A stretch of 64,000 bases of DNA from Entoloma clypeatum (lineage: Eukaryota; Basidiomycota; Agaricomycetes; Agaricales; Entolomataceae), in the NCBI GenBank assembly GCA_963565915.1, contig OY751485.1:3720001-3784000 (forward strand), read 5' to 3'. A model generated the notes under the pieces. That model made no database searches. It was not told where the DNA came from and saw only the letters and a program-made list of their open reading frames with translations. Of this stretch, positions 21,821 through 34,235 are shown one piece after another; within the stretch, counting starts at the first letter, position 1, and every line of letters starts with the position of its first letter. Position numbers and translations under genes: made by a program.

Positions 21821-24666
21821 ATGACTTTCTGGCAGCGCCTTCGACTCTTTGCCGCGACGGCGGTCTTCCTCCTCCCACTCCCAACATCTATTCACGCGTT
21901 TTATCTTCCTGGCGCCGCGCCCCACGACTATGTTCTCGGAGAGCCCGTGGCCTTGTTCGTCAACGCCCTCACCCCCATGCTGACGAACAAGAACGATGCC
22001 AAGTTGGTAAGACCACTCTGGAATCTGTTTTGAAGTCTGATTCCAGCCGTCAGCATAGAAGTCCATGATAAACTGTGGGCAGTTTCCTGTCGTCTGTCAG
22101 GATATTCAATAGTTACTGACTTTCTTTCAGACGACTATTACAACCCAAAGTTCCGTTTCTGCCAACCCGATGGTGGGCCCGTGAAACAGCCCGAGTCGCT
22201 GGGTTCCATTCTTTTTGGCGACAGAATCTTCAATTCACCTTTCGATGTGGGGGGTTGCTTTTGTCGTCAGGGAATTTTACTCAGTTCCACACAGGTGAAA
22301 ATGCTGGAGGATGACAAGCACTGTAAAATTCTTTGCACGGTGCCAGACGTCACAGGAGAGGAAGCGAATTTCATCAACGACCGCATTCAAGAGGATTACG
22401 AACTCAATTGGATTGTCGATGGACTCCCTGCCGCCGAGATGAAGATCGATACCAGAACTCAAGTCGTATTTTATGATCAGGGCTTCAGCCTTGGAAACAA
22501 TGATGGAGTGACACAAAAGCAACCAGAATTGAACAACCACTACGATGTTGTGTTTCGGTTGGTGCATTAACTGCTTTCATTCTCTATGTCAGTTCCTCAA
22601 ACACCTTCATAATAGATATCACAAACCGACCCCAGATACTTATCGTATAGTTGGAGTTCTCGTTTGGCCCTCCAGGTAGTCTTGTGTTCCATGAATTGGA
22701 CTTTTGCTGAACACCTGTTCAAAAGTATTGGCGGTCCGCAATCTGGGGACGCCGCATGTGAAGTCGGCAAAGAAATAGCACCTCTGACACTCAGTCAAAG
22801 TCATAATCAGACGATACGTTACACCTACCGCGTTACTTGGAATGTAGGCCATCTCCTCAACGAAAGTCCTTGCATCTCATTTCCTACGCTAGGAATCCGA
22901 TACCTCATGGGTAATTTGCCTTCTCTCATCATAATCGTTTCACGCATACCGGTCACAGGCGACGCGCTGGGACAACTATCTGCACATCTTTGATCCGCGC
23001 ATTCATTGGTTTAGTTTGATCAATTCCCTGGTTATTGTTGTCTTCCTTTGTATTATGGTGTCAATGATACTCGTCCGCAGTGTCTCCCGAGATGTACGTT
23101 TCGAATTCTTGATATATAGCCAGGCTTACATTGTCTTAGATTTCGCGGTACAACGCTATTGATCTTAGTGTATTTTCATTTTTTTGGCCTTATATACATC
23201 CAAACAAACTCATTTCACCAGGAAGACATACAAGAGGATTGGGGTTGGAAATTAGTTCACGGCGAAGTTTTCCGTACTCCTCAAAATCAAATGGTTCTGT
23301 CAGTCATGGTAGGAAACGGAGCTCAACTTTCAGCTATGGTAGGCGTTACACTTGGTAATCATGCTCACTACTCCGTCATTATTTTTAAACTCATCTAGTT
23401 TCCCAATAGTGTTTGCACTCCTGGGCTTCCTTTCTCCCTCAAATCGTGGCTCGCTTGCGACAGTTATGATGATGTGCTGGTCATTTTTCGGGGGGTAGGC
23501 ATAATCGGCAAATCCATAGTGTTCGTAGCTGATCCCAATTATCCCTCAGCATAGGAGGCTACTTCTCCAGTCGAGTCTATGCATCATTAGGAGGTATAAA
23601 CCGCAGGAAGAATTCTTTCCTTACGGCCACCGTTTTACCAACGCAAGTTCCATCTTCTTGCTCATGCCCCTCAAGTCTCATTTTCAACTCAGCATCGTTT
23701 TCGCGACCTTTTTCTTCCTCAACTTCTGCCTTCTCATGGCGGGTTCATCGGGCGCAGTTCCTTTCGGTAACGCCGAGAGTTATATTTTCTGGTGATCTCT
23801 CATAGAGGTGCTATAGGCACGATGCTCTTGATTGTGATCTTATGGTTTGGCATCTCTGCACCACTATCCGCGATTGGTTCGTATATTGGTTCTAGGCAGG
23901 GTGTAAGCTTGTTCCACGTTAAATTACCTGTCACTGACACCCGTTTCTCACAGGCTGTGGACCATCCTGTGCGAGTGAATCAAATCCCTCGACAAATACC
24001 ACCTGCACCCAAATACCTTCGTCCTTGGGCAAGCATTGGATTATGTTATTGTCGTCCCTTATATTCATCTCCCTTCCTAGGCTGCATCAATTCTCAGCGG
24101 GATATTGCCTTTCGGTGAGACATTCGATCGAACCTACGATCCTCAAAATAACGGCCTCTCGGACAGGTGCCGCCTTTGTCGAACTTTACTTTGTCCTTTC
24201 AAGCCTTTTTGCCTCTCGTGCATACTACGCATTCGGGTTCTTAGCCCTCACGGCAGGCGCTGTTGCGCTCACTACAGGCACAGTAACAATCCTCTTCATA
24301 TATTTTATGTTGTGCGCTGAGGAATACAGGTATTTTTCAAATCATCCTGATTGCTGCTTCAGATTGTCCTGATGTCTTGTCAGGTGGCATTGGAGAGCAT
24401 TTTTAATTGGGGGAGGAAGTGCTTTCTGGGTCTTCGGATATGGTCTATTCTACTGGATGACGCGACTTTCCTTGGACTCGCTATCAGGGGTTGTTATATA
24501 TATTGGATATCTAACACTCCTGACACTTCTTGACTTTCTAGTTACTGGTGGGTCGCCTTGTCCACAGCCATACTTATCACTAACCTTTCATTCGTAGGAA
24601 CCATCGGATTTCTTGCGTCGTATTGGGCTGTCAAAAAATTATACAGTGCGATCCGTATTGATTAAG
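21821..24666 (+). CDS. TM9 superfamily (nonaspanin/EMP70) membrane protein
   Basis: Nine-pass Golgi/endosome protein involved in sorting of membrane proteins. The signal peptide is at residues 1-25 (LFAATAVFLLPLPTSIHAF), followed by the luminal domain (YLPGAAPHDY, YYNPKFRFCQ, ESLGSILFGDRI) and then the first membrane span and EDIQEDWGWKLVHGEVFR, RTPQNQMVLSVMVG, many hydrophobic spans, HPVRVNQIPRQIP, AAFVELYFVLSSL, and a tail ending YSAIRID. The number and order of blocks match TM9SF2/TM9SF4-type proteins. About fourteen exons. Two introns have GC donors: 23643-23692 (AC/GCAAGT) and 24029-24080 (TGG/GCAAGC); both restore conserved text (VLPT-IVFATFF and LRPW-AASILSG). The start at 21821 is an ATG directly before a typical signal peptide. 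Confidence 0.93.
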
Positions 24667-24720
24667 CAGTCTTGTACATACATCAATGTAGAGATCTACA
24701 CATGTAACATAGTTCCAGCA

Positions 24721-26494
24721 CTAACAAGGACATGATACAAGTGTCAGAAATTTGTTCTTGCCAGCACGCAAGATGGCCACACGACCATCAATCAGGTCGA
24801 CTTTGCTCAACTTGTATTGCAATTCCACGATTGGCTTGTTATTCGCATACAAACCTCGTGCTTGAACCAGAGCCCGAGACGCAGCTGCTAGCAAAATGTA
24901 ACGTCGAACCTTCTGCATTCACTGGAAACTCACATCCCGATGGAACAAGGCCATACTTCGCCGCCAATTTCATCACCGATGAATCCGTCAGCTCCTCCTC
25001 GTTCACCAGTACAAGCCGAGAGTCATCTTTGAAGGCTGAAAGGATCTGATTTGTTTTAAGATTAGAGTGATCGGACCCAAACATGAGATTGGTCAAAGTC
25101 TGAGCGTGTGCTAAGCCTTCATCTGCCAAGGAGTGTTAAAACAGACACATCAAAGCTTCGGTCGATAGATACAGACCGGTGTGGACCATTTCTGTCACTT
25201 CATCTGCCAGACGGCGCTGTCCAAACCGTTTTTCGGGCCGTTCCTTCGACGAATTAGTTGAGTAGGAGGCATGAATTGCCACTTATCGTACATTGTGGGC
25301 CGTCACGATGTCATAAATGTCCGACATTGGAAGAAGAGTGAAGAGCTTGAGAAATCTCTCAACGTCTGCATCTTCAACATTTAAAAAATACTGCGCCATG
25401 ATTTTGGTCACATGAGAATTGAGGATGCCGCCAAGAAGTCTACCTGATAGAAATTAAAAATGCTTGTCAACTGTGGATTCAGCCAGACAGCATTTCCTGC
25501 GCTTTTGCCAAATTTTTCGCCAGACGAGGAGGTGAGCAATGGAGTGGTGATTCCGAAGGCCGGGGGTAGTTCGTTCGTAATCGCAGGGGAAACACCCAAA
25601 CGACCAATGAGTTCCAGGCCAGCTAAAATGTTTCCCCATTGGTCAGAACCGCCTACCTGAACGGTACAGCCAAAATGCTTGTGTAGGTGGTAGAAGTCGT
25701 ACGCTTGGAGCAACTGGTAGGTAAATTCAGTGAAGGACAGACCGTGCTGCGATTCCAGGCGCGCTCGTACGCTATGAAAACTGCTCAATGGTGTGAGGAT
25801 GGAAGATTCAAGGCAGATACCTTTCCCTATTCAGCATTGTATTTACTCGTGCGTGGATACCGACATGTTGGAGAAAGTCGAGCAGGGTAAAGTTCTGATG
25901 CCATTGGAGATTACTGATGACAACAGGTTGAGCGCAGAGATGCGCGGAACGCGCACGTGCGCGTGCATAATAGAATGCACGCTTGAAGAAAGTTTGGACG
26001 CTCTCAGTTAAAAGCGTGACGTTGTCCTCGACCTGCTTGGTGACTGCAGGCTTCCGTTCGAAATATCGGCCTGAAGGATCTCCTAGTCGGCCAGTGGCGC
26101 CCCCTATCTACCGGTAATGCTGAGTTCACGACGAGTGCAGCAGCAAGCAAAGATCACCAAGGGTATGATCGCGTGGCCGTGGAGCCGAAAGTGAAGCAGA
26201 CACATCAGAGGGATGAGATGTCCGATGTGCAATGACTGAGCCGTGGGGTCAATTCCTGCGTAAATTGTTTGAGGCGACGAGTCGAGAGCAGTTCGGAGCT
26301 GAGGGCTAGTGAATGGCGGGTGGATGAGTGAATTGGGTGGCGAGGAAGACGAACACAGACCTGGTGACATGGCGGACAAAGCCACGGTCGGTGAGGTCAT
26401 CGAGGAGACTGGCGACGGCGTAGCCTCTGCTCGTCGACAGGTTTGCACCACGATGGATGGCAAAAATAACGCGCTTGACGCCGGGTAGTGCCAT
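24721..26494 (-). CDS. MSY1: Mitochondrial tyrosyl-tRNA synthetase
   Basis: Class I aminoacyl-tRNA synthetase charging mitochondrial tRNA-Tyr. The N-terminus from 26494 is basic and Ser/Thr-rich ([18 protein letters not shown]), fitting a mitochondrial presequence. Catalytic-core blocks: [19 protein letters not shown] (HIGH motif), [40 protein letters not shown], and the KMSKS equivalent [14 protein letters not shown]. The C-terminal S4-like RNA-binding part is [19 protein letters not shown] short intron of 46 nt near 24891-24936 is needed to join LVPSG to SAASRAL. The stop is 54 bp from the convergent TM9 gene stop, and the start is 156 bp from the divergent RPS23 start. Confidence 0.93.
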
Positions 26495-26650
26495 TCCGAT
26501 TCCGACTTCCGAAATTCCGACTTGAATTTGTGACTGATCACGTGGCGCGCAACCCCGGCAAATAGCGAACCTTCTTGTAATAGTTTCTGAAATAAAGTTC
26601 GAGGGCCGCCGATTCTTCTAGGAGCACCCGCACCGAGCTTGACCGCAACA

Positions 26651-27307
26651 ATGGGCTGTACGTCGTTCCCTTCAACATTCCTGGATGTCGTTGATCGCCC
26701 TGAAATATAGCAAACAAACCCCGTGGCCTTCAAGCCGCTCGCAAGCTTCGCAATGACCGCAGAGAAAACCGATGGGCATGTCGCGAGCCTTCTGACAAGA
26801 CTAAGGAACCTGATCTACATCGCTTTTCGCTTTCTAGGCAGACAAGGCATATAAAAAACGTGCCCTCGGCAACATCTACAAGACTTCTCCCACCGGAGGA
26901 TCTTCACATGCCAAAGGAATCGTCCTCGAAAAAGTCGGAGTTGAAGCCAAGCAGCCTAACTCTGCCATCAGAAAATGTGTCCGAGTGCAGTTGATCAAGA
27001 ATGGGAAGAAAGTTACTGCATTCGTGCCGGTGAACTTCTTCCAGTGTCGATGCTTAGTATGAAACTCATCCTGCATGGTCAAGAACGACGGATGCCTCAA
27101 CTTTGTGGATGAAAACGATGAGGTTCTCATTTCTGGCTTCGGTCGCCGAGGAAAGGCCAAGGGTGATATTCCTGGTGTCCGTTTCAAGGTTGTGAAGGTG
27201 TCTGGTGTAGGATTGCTGGCGCTCTGGAAGGAGAAGAAGGTTCGTCGTATCTTATCTCTGTCATGAGCAGGTAATGTACCTTTTCGTAGGAGAAGCCTCG
27301 GTCATAA
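26651..27307 (+). CDS. RPS23: 40S ribosomal protein S23 (uS12)
   Basis: Core component of the small-subunit decoding centre. Five exons (26651-26657, 26711-26775, 26838-27029, 27084-27239, 27290-27307) total 438 nt, giving 145 residues, the expected length. Blocks: [49 protein letters not shown] (the loop with the hydroxylated Pro), [36 protein letters not shown] and a C-terminus EKPRS. The first exon is only 7 nt. The second intron (26776-26837) has a GC donor (TGG/GCATGT), needed for the invariant RWADKAYKK. A GC donor in a highly expressed ribosomal protein gene shows the site is used efficiently. Confidence 0.96.
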
Positions 27308-27422
27308 ATGTTGCCAGTGTTCATTCTTTTCATGTCTTATGCCCATGTTGTATTGCACAAGTATCGCAATATGAAAAATTTCTATTATGTATTGACATGT
27401 ATAGAGAGAGATAAGGTCGTAT

Positions 27423-28598
27423 ATGATGAGAATGTTTGAACCTACCCTTCCCCCTCCCCGCAGGTTACCCCCACCTCCACCACCACCCATACCGCCAAAG
27501 GGGACACGTCCCGATGTCGATTTAGCTCGCTTGCTTGCTCGGCGACCTCCACCGCCACCTAATGTTCGGACTCTGTTCGTGCGTCCCAGTGCAGAGAAAT
27601 CAAGCTTCTGCCTTGAATGCCGCGATTTCTCTCAAGTGGATGCCCACGCTGCTCTTTTCCCCAGACATGCTGTATCGGCACTGGATAAGCTTGCACATGA
27701 TTTAACAGTGCCATTTACCAACGATACGGACAAAGTCCGCGCCATCTTTACATGGCTTCACCACAATATCGCCTATGACACCCAGTCCTTCTTTTCAGGA
27801 AATGTCCATGCGGCAACCCCAGAATCGACTATGTTCTCCGGATTAGCCGTCTGCGATGGATACGCTGGACTTTTCAATTGTTTGGCGGAGAGCATCGGAA
27901 TCCAAGCCTACAAGGTTACCGGCCATGGCAAAGGGGTCGGATATGTGGCGACGGGGCCAGATGTGCCACCTCCTGACTACTCCTCCAACCATGCCTGGAA
28001 TTGTGTGTACATGGATGGCAAATGGCATCTTATCGATGCGTGTTGGGGCGCTGGGGCGTTAGATGGCACAAGATATCAACAGTGGTTGACCCCGATTTGG
28101 TTCACCTCTTCTCCGACTGAGTTTGGACGATGTCACTTTCCGGAAGATCCTCGCTATCAACTCATTCCAGAGCATGAAGGTGGGCCCGTGTCTTGGGAGA
28201 GTTACACCATGCAACCTGCTACTCCAATCATATTCAAGGACTTCCACAAGCTGAACCTGTCACCTCTTCTCATCCACCCGTCTACAAGGAGTGTCCTTGG
28301 TGGTCAACGAACTATATTCCAGGTTTATAAGAGATGCGAACATCAATCAACTGCCGAAGCTGATAACTTCGCATTCCTCATTTCTGTCTCTGAAAAAAGG
28401 GTACCATTGGAACGTGACTCTGAGGGTGGATGGAGCGCCTGCGTTTCGATTCCACGCGGAGAAGGCGATATCACATTGTTCTATGTGTCCACCATTAGTG
28501 GAAGAGATGCAAAGGGCATTCCGCTCGAGAGGTTCAAACACGACCTTGGCCGTCAACCCATGACTTTTGGAGGCTTAGCACGATGGACCATTGCTTGA
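27423..28598 (+). CDS. Transglutaminase-like domain protein
   Basis: Single exon, 391 residues, unusual among these intron-rich neighbours. Residues 1-50 are Pro-rich (poly-Pro runs), which suggests binding to SH3 or profilin-type partners. A transglutaminase-like domain follows (about 90-215). The papain-type triad appears complete: Cys144 (AVCDGYAGLF), His190 (SNHAWNCV) and Asp205 (WHLIDACWGAG). The C-terminal half (about 215-391) has no named domain I can place, but its layout resembles the kyphoscoliosis-peptidase/Cyk3 type of fungal and animal proteins with C-terminal beta-rich parts. In yeast Cyk3 acts in cytokinesis, but there it has an N-terminal SH3 domain that is absent here. The function is therefore inferred only to family level. 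Confidence 0.85.
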   Translation: MMRMFEPTLPPPRRLPPPPPPPIPPKGTRPDVDLARLLARRPPPPPNVRTLFVRPSAEKSSFCLECRDFSQVDAHAALFPRHAVSALDKLAHDLTVPFTNDTDKVRAIFTWLHHNIAYDTQSFFSGNVHAATPESTMFSGLAVCDGYAGLFNCLAESIGIQAYKVTGHGKGVGYVATGPDVPPPDYSSNHAWNCVYMDGKWHLIDACWGAGALDGTRYQQWLTPIWFTSSPTEFGRCHFPEDPRYQLIPEHEGGPVSWESYTMQPATPIIFKDFHKLNLSPLLIHPSTRSVLGGQRTIFQVYKRCEHQSTAEADNFAFLISVSEKRVPLERDSEGGWSACVSIPRGEGDITLFYVSTISGRDAKGIPLERFKHDLGRQPMTFGGLARWTIA

Positions 28599-28713
28599 CT
28601 CATGATCAATCTATGCATTCATTTCATCGCATGCTGAAATTAAGACTCTGCATTGTACTAAGCTAGGTATATACTTAAATCCAGATCGTGAAGGAGTTAC
28701 GCCCAATGGGCTT

Positions 28714-30436
28714 TTAAGGAACCTTGATACTTTGAGTCCCCAAGTATCTCTTGAGATCAGCGATGAGTTGAAGTTGCTCTTCTACAGTCAAGCCGCTAAC
28801 GATGGTTTGCAAGATACCACCAACAGTGACATGATGTTCTCGAATCAGGCTACTATAATAGACGTAAGTGAATACGCCCATCAGGAATCTAACTGTGTGT
28901 CAACCGCAGCCTAGTGCGCAAGGCAAAAGAAAACATACTGGCAGTCCATGCGGTCGGTCATGCCTCCATGTCCGGGAATACTGTGACCAAAATCCTTGAT
29001 GTTGAATGCTCGTTTAAAACCAGAGGCAAAAAAGCCCCCGAATGGAGCGACAAGAGAAGCAAAGAAGGACAGAAAGAGAAGATGGAATTGATAGGGAGTA
29101 TATGGAATTGTCGTCAAGGTTCGTCCAAACTGAAAGACGAGAATTAGGGGCTGATTACGGAAGCAGAGTGGATAGACATACGACAGTCGACATAAACGTC
29201 GTCACGGGGGTCCAAATTTGCCATTCCTTCCAGACGAAGATTGGGTTGGAGGTGCATTGGATAGTACTCCAAGCGCTAACACCAAGATCGTGAACTGGGC
29301 ATATCATGTACTTGAAACGCATGAATAATGTGCCCCAGAATACGCCAAAAATCATGGTGCTCCAAAAGGCACCGACGAACCCTTCAACGGTCTTCTTTGG
29401 AGACAACTTGATCAGTGGCGTCCGACCCAGTGTGATGCCCCAGATATATGCGAAAACATCATTGCAGATGACAAGAGATGCAGGTACCCAAAACCAAATC
29501 AAGCCTTCGAGAATGTTATTGACAATGAAATGACTTCAGTCACCATTAATCCCTCGGAACGAAATATTCACTAGTTGAAATCCTCACCTTGACACAACGA
29601 TGAGCAACAAGCTCATGTGCACCCAGCAAAAGAGCCCAAATTGTTGCTTCAAGTAGCCTTTCTTCAGAGACATCACGAATCCCATGAAGCCGATAGTATA
29701 CAAGATGAAACTGATCATGCGGTGGTTTGTAGCGAATGGAAGCAACTGTGCGTCAGCGAAGACAACATGCTAGGGCAGAAAGAGTCAGAATTATCCTCGA
29801 TTGAGTTCAATAGCATACTTTGAAATAGTAAATGATGCTTTCCCCATAAAGGAAATAGTTCGTGACCGCAAAAAAATACCAGTTGAGTGTTTTACTCCAA
29901 GGGTCTTTTCTGTGCTTCGGTTCGACTTCATTGGACTGTAGTTTTGCCGATTTTAAAGAGAATAGCGCGGTGACCTCCCGATAAACAAGGGTCTGGCATA
30001 ACATGACAAGTAGGATCATATAAGCATGACCCATGAGAAGCAAGCCTGAGGGACGCAATTCGTTCAAAAACGAAACTGAATGGAGAGTGACGCCCGCACC
30101 AATGAAACCACCTATCATGATAAATGTCCACAGGGTACGGGTGATGAAACCCTGCCTCTTCTTCATCTTCTCAGTTTCCTGAGGGGCCTGCTCTCGGACC
30201 TGAGGCTTTAGCGTTGGTTGCATGAGTTCCACGGGACGTGTGTCTGCTGGAGGGTCTACAGGAAGAGGTCCGGGGTGAGAAGTCGTAGGACTCAAGGTCG
30301 AGGGCGTTGATAGGAGGCCAGGGGGTATTGGTGATGTATCGCATCCTGTGCAGGTCAAGAGTTTTGTTTTGGAGGCGATGATGGGGTGCATACCTGTTTG
30401 GTGGCTCATGATGGCTGTTGGCAGTGTGCTCATCAT
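28714..30436 (-). CDS. CDS1: Phosphatidate cytidylyltransferase (CDP-DAG synthase)
   Basis: Makes CDP-diacylglycerol from phosphatidic acid and CTP in the ER, feeding PI, PG and cardiolipin synthesis. It is a multi-pass protein. The N-terminus is a polar Pro/Ser/Thr-rich tail. Spans follow ([53 protein letters not shown]). The signature region is [36 protein letters not shown] and [21 protein letters not shown]. The C-terminus ends in [20 protein letters not shown] with the stop at 28714. The start is set at the first ATG (30436); ATGs at 30433 and 30415 are also possible. A 48-nt segment after the MSHQTG codons is probably an intron whose length keeps the frame. Confidence 0.93.
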
Positions 30437-30570
30437 ACAGAGTTTATTTATATTGCCTGTATCAGCCAAATAGAATACTCACTACAAGTACATGGATCTA
30501 TGGATGGGATTATGGTGTATGTAAAAGTGAGCAACTGACTGTCCTCCATGCAATCTCAAACTCTACAAAA

Positions 30571-33500
30571 CTAGAATTTCCAATCCTTGTCAACTTCCAT
30601 CGCCCAAGGGACTACGTAGAAAGGAAGAAAGAAAAATCATGTCATCGTTCCCGGAACCAGGTCATGCACAAATACTCACATTTGGTAAGTAATGTCTTGG
30701 AGAATATCCTTTCTACGGGAACATCATGGATTTTGCACCACGCCGCTGTAATTCTGTGGCAGGTGTGAGTGACGACGTTCTACGAAAGAGTCCGTACATA
30801 CCGAGGATCCAAGTAGTTGATTTTACTGGCGCAAACCGTGCATCAGTCCAGCAGCTCCTGATAACATCCTCAAAGACAGCTAACCTTGTCCCAAGGGCAA
30901 CTTCTTTGCCCGCGTCTCTATCGTCTATCTGCAGTTTGAACGCCTTGATTTTATCGCTTAGTTTGTCAATCGCCTCTTCCATCTTCTCAACCGATCGATC
31001 GCGCTTCAAAACGGCCTTCTTGGTCCCTCTTTCTTTTACCAACTTCTCGAACTCCTCCTCTATAGCTTGAATCCGTTCTTGCAGGACGGAATCGTTCTGC
31101 GGCTTCTTACCGTCTTCCTCGAGTTTCTCATTATCCTTTGCAATTTTTTTCGTCGCCTTTTCGATTTCCTTGGCTTTTAGTTCCTCCTCATAGTCGGCTA
31201 TCCAGTCATCATCCAGATCCGATTCATCAGCTGCATATTTTTTGTGCTTCTTGTCTTTGGGGTCGATCGCAAAGAGAGCATGGCGAAGTTTCATGCGATC
31301 GTATTTCAGGCTGCGAAGCTGTTGGATATGGTCAATCCAATGTTCCAGACGAAGAGCGGGATATACTTTATGGCGCATCTTCTCCATCGACTGGTCATGG
31401 GTTTTTGGTGCACTCCTTTGATGATTACAAAGGATGGCAACCCATCTGTTGGCTTTGTTATACGCGTTGAGCTTCTCCTGCAGTGTTGCACCACCAAGTG
31501 TATCTTCATCCAAAAGCCGCTGGAAAGTGATCGAAGCGTTGAATGTACGAAAGACCTTGGCGGTGAGACCCTTCATTTCTGAGGTCAAATGCTTGTTGAG
31601 CGAAGTGGTCTATCGTGACAAAAAGGTTGACGCATCAGCCTCGATCGAAGTATGGCTAAACAGTGGCCGCACAGTAACACGGTCAAAAAGATTGTCATCG
31701 TCATTTTTGTTTTCCTTGAAGATTCGTATATTCTTGAAAACTTGGGCCTCGACCTGCACCCTGTTGTAGTAACGGATTGAATCCTTGCCTAAGAAATCAA
31801 AAACGATGAAATCCGGGGACTCCAACGTAACATGCTCGCAACGGAGTGAACAACAACCAACGGTATCCGCTTCGTCTTCGCCCTTCTCATTTCCCGCTCG
31901 CAGAGCCAATTTATCGATAAAATACATGGCAGTTGCTCGCTGACGATCAGCCATGACTTTCGACCTCAAATCTTGAATATAGTTTGAACGGATGCGATCA
32001 ACATGATTCTGGTACGGGATGTTCAACTTCAAGCGCATCATAGTAGAAGAAAGTAACATGTCACCTTTAGTTCGCGTGCCTTTTCAAATTTCATCATATC
32101 GCTCTGACCCTTGAGCGAGCTTCCAGCGGCCAAAAAAACATATTTGTAATTTCCGTTCACATTTTCTGTCCAATTGGCAAGCCAGGTAACGGTGTTATCA
32201 TGGGTGATGCTCTTCCAGTTTCCAGCCATATTGGGAACAGGAATAGGGGCGTCTTTCCCAATGTTGATGGTGATATCCTCTGGTCGCACACGAAACTTGG
32301 CAACTTATCAGACGAGGAAGTAGGCAGCTGCTGGCAACACACCTTGAGTGCCCCTTTCTTAGGATGATCACCTCGTCCTCTGAACAAGCCGGGAGGCTCA
32401 ACGCGAAAGTTGCCAACTTTCTCTTTGCGACCGTCAAGCAGACAAGTTCTATATTTCGCTTCAGCATCGTCCTTCGCCTTCTTAGCTTCTTTCTTCTCTT
32501 GCGCTGTCATGGCTTTCTTCTTTGCCTTCTCTGCCTCGAAATACTCGAACATCGGCCGGAAGTCACATAGCGCGAACGATGTAATTTGTGATCCATCAAG
32601 CTACGTTCAAAGGAATCTTGTTAGGCGTATCATAGATCAAAAGCAACCTTGCGACAAACAGGTGGATATTGTTTCATGACGGTTTTCCAGTCTTCGAAGA
32701 AATTCTTGTTGAAGGTAGAATCTTGAGCATGGTCGGTCTCTAACATCGCTGCATAAAAACCAGCTACTTCCTCCGCTGGTGAGGGAAGAGTGACTTCCTT
32801 CCCTGAAGTCTTGGTGAATATGCGAAACGGGGGGACTGAAAGAACCGTGAATACCGTTGTATTTCATTTTGACGTGTTTAGGCAGGGGTTCATAGGGAGG
32901 GGGAAAGATTACGCCGTTGTGCTCAAGGGTTTGCCACTTCACGGACCCATCGTCATTAGGATCGACGTCCCACCATCTGAAGACTTCCTCTTCCTCCTCT
33001 TCTTGCTTTTCCTTCTTCTGCCCTTTGGCCTTGGTTACACCATCTTTCGTATTGTCAGCTTTCGCCCTCTTTTTAGGCTGCGGGGTCAATAAGCTGGATG
33101 AGTCTTCCTCCTTAGCTTCGTTTAAGTGGGCTTTTGATGTGGACTTCTTGGCTATCGGTTTGTCGTCGTCGGATGACAAGTCTGATTCGACTTTGACTTT
33201 GCGCTTCCGTGACGTAGTGCGTTGCTTTGTAGGAGGAATGAGCTGATCATTACCGGAAGAGTCATTGGTCTCTTCCTTGAGCTTCTTTTTTGGTGGCTTC
33301 CGAACAGTGCCATTTGCCTTGCGCTGAGGAGGCGCGTCGTCAATTGGCTGATCTGTGGGGTCGGGGGCTATGGCGTTTTTATTCTTCCCTCGTCTCAGAA
33401 TTTCGTGACTGCGCGAAGGGTCAGTGGACTTGACGGGTTTGGCTGGGGACGAAGCGAGGGGCGTGTCCTCCTCGCTCGAGGACTCGGCATATATTGGCTT

Positions 33501-33761
33501 CTTGCGCTTCCGATCACGGGGCGGTGTGAGGACCGATTCTGAGTTGCGGGTCGTCTGGGACTGCGTGATGAGGTGGCAGAAGACGCAAGATGTGAGGATA
33601 GTTATGTGCATCACTGTATCCAGGGGACGCACCAGAGGCAAATCATCGTCCTCGGACATTGAAGACTGTCCGTCATCGTGAGTAGCCTTCGGGAGGGCGG
33701 TGCCATTGGAGCCATTATGAGCAGCTTTGGGAACGAGCAAGCGGTCATCGTCGACTGACAT
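30571..33761 (-). CDS. TOP1: DNA topoisomerase I (type IB)
   Basis: Relaxes supercoils during transcription and replication. Residues 1-250 or so are a charged, Ser/Lys/Asp-rich nuclear tail with many basic clusters and acidic runs. The core follows: [41 protein letters not shown], a core domain with [28 protein letters not shown], and [13 protein letters not shown] long coiled-coil linker comes next (about 30900-31270), then the C-terminal domain with the catalytic Tyr in [15 protein letters not shown], encoded across an intron near 30837-30894. The end reads [21 protein letters not shown] with the stop at 30571-30573. The last intron runs about 30614-30682. The start ATG is 113 bp from the divergent NDUFB3 start. 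Confidence 0.95.
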
Positions 33762-33874
33762 GCTAAGAAAATGAAAGTAGAGAAGTGGAATGAGACAACT
33801 GGCACCAAGTACGCAGGACCTGCCCTAAACTGCGTGATTTGTCCACAGCTCTCCCTCGTCCCTCCCTCTCAGCC

Positions 33875-34057
33875 ATGTCCAATCTACCACTTTTCAGGGA
33901 TCCCTGGGCGAAGAGAGAGGCCTGGCGCAAACACCCAGTCTTTTCCAACCGCGCCATGTTTCGCAATATCTTCCCCGGCTTTGGCATAGCTGTCGTCGCC
34001 TTCACTGCATACGTTATCGCGGATAACGTTTATCTCAGTCAGCAGTCTCACCATTAG
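33875..34057 (+). CDS. NDUFB3: NADH:ubiquinone oxidoreductase subunit B3-like
   Basis: Small accessory subunit of the membrane arm of mitochondrial complex I. Sixty residues, one exon. It carries the family motif FRDPWAKREAWRKHPVF near the N-terminus and one transmembrane segment (FPGFGIAVVAFTAYVIADNVY). I start at the ATG at 33875 (MSNLPLF). The in-frame ATG at 33839 would add twelve residues (MSTALPRPSLSA), which look like leader sequence and could be used. The match rests on the RDPWxxxEAWR block; the protein is short, so confidence is moderate. Confidence 0.75.
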   Translation: MSNLPLFRDPWAKREAWRKHPVFSNRAMFRNIFPGFGIAVVAFTAYVIADNVYLSQQSHH

Positions 34058-34235
34058 AGGTCGGTCCTCGATGTCCCTCATATGTGTTTACATTCACACA
34101 ACCTTGTAGTTTGCCACACGAGGACGCCTTTCACGGCCATTGAAAGTACATACATATTAGTCGTATACTTGTGAATCAATCAAACCCTTGGTCATCAGGC
34201 TGTTTTGCGTTCTGCCCATCTGACCACTGTTCTTA

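Noticed and set aside
23641..23700. Apparent frameshift in the TM9 gene
   Set aside because: A 50-nt GC-AG intron (23643-23692) restores the conserved reading exactly, so no mutation is needed.
24885..24950. Apparent frameshift near the C-terminus of the mitochondrial TyrRS
   Set aside because: A 46-nt GT-AG intron joins LVPSG to SAASRAL in frame.
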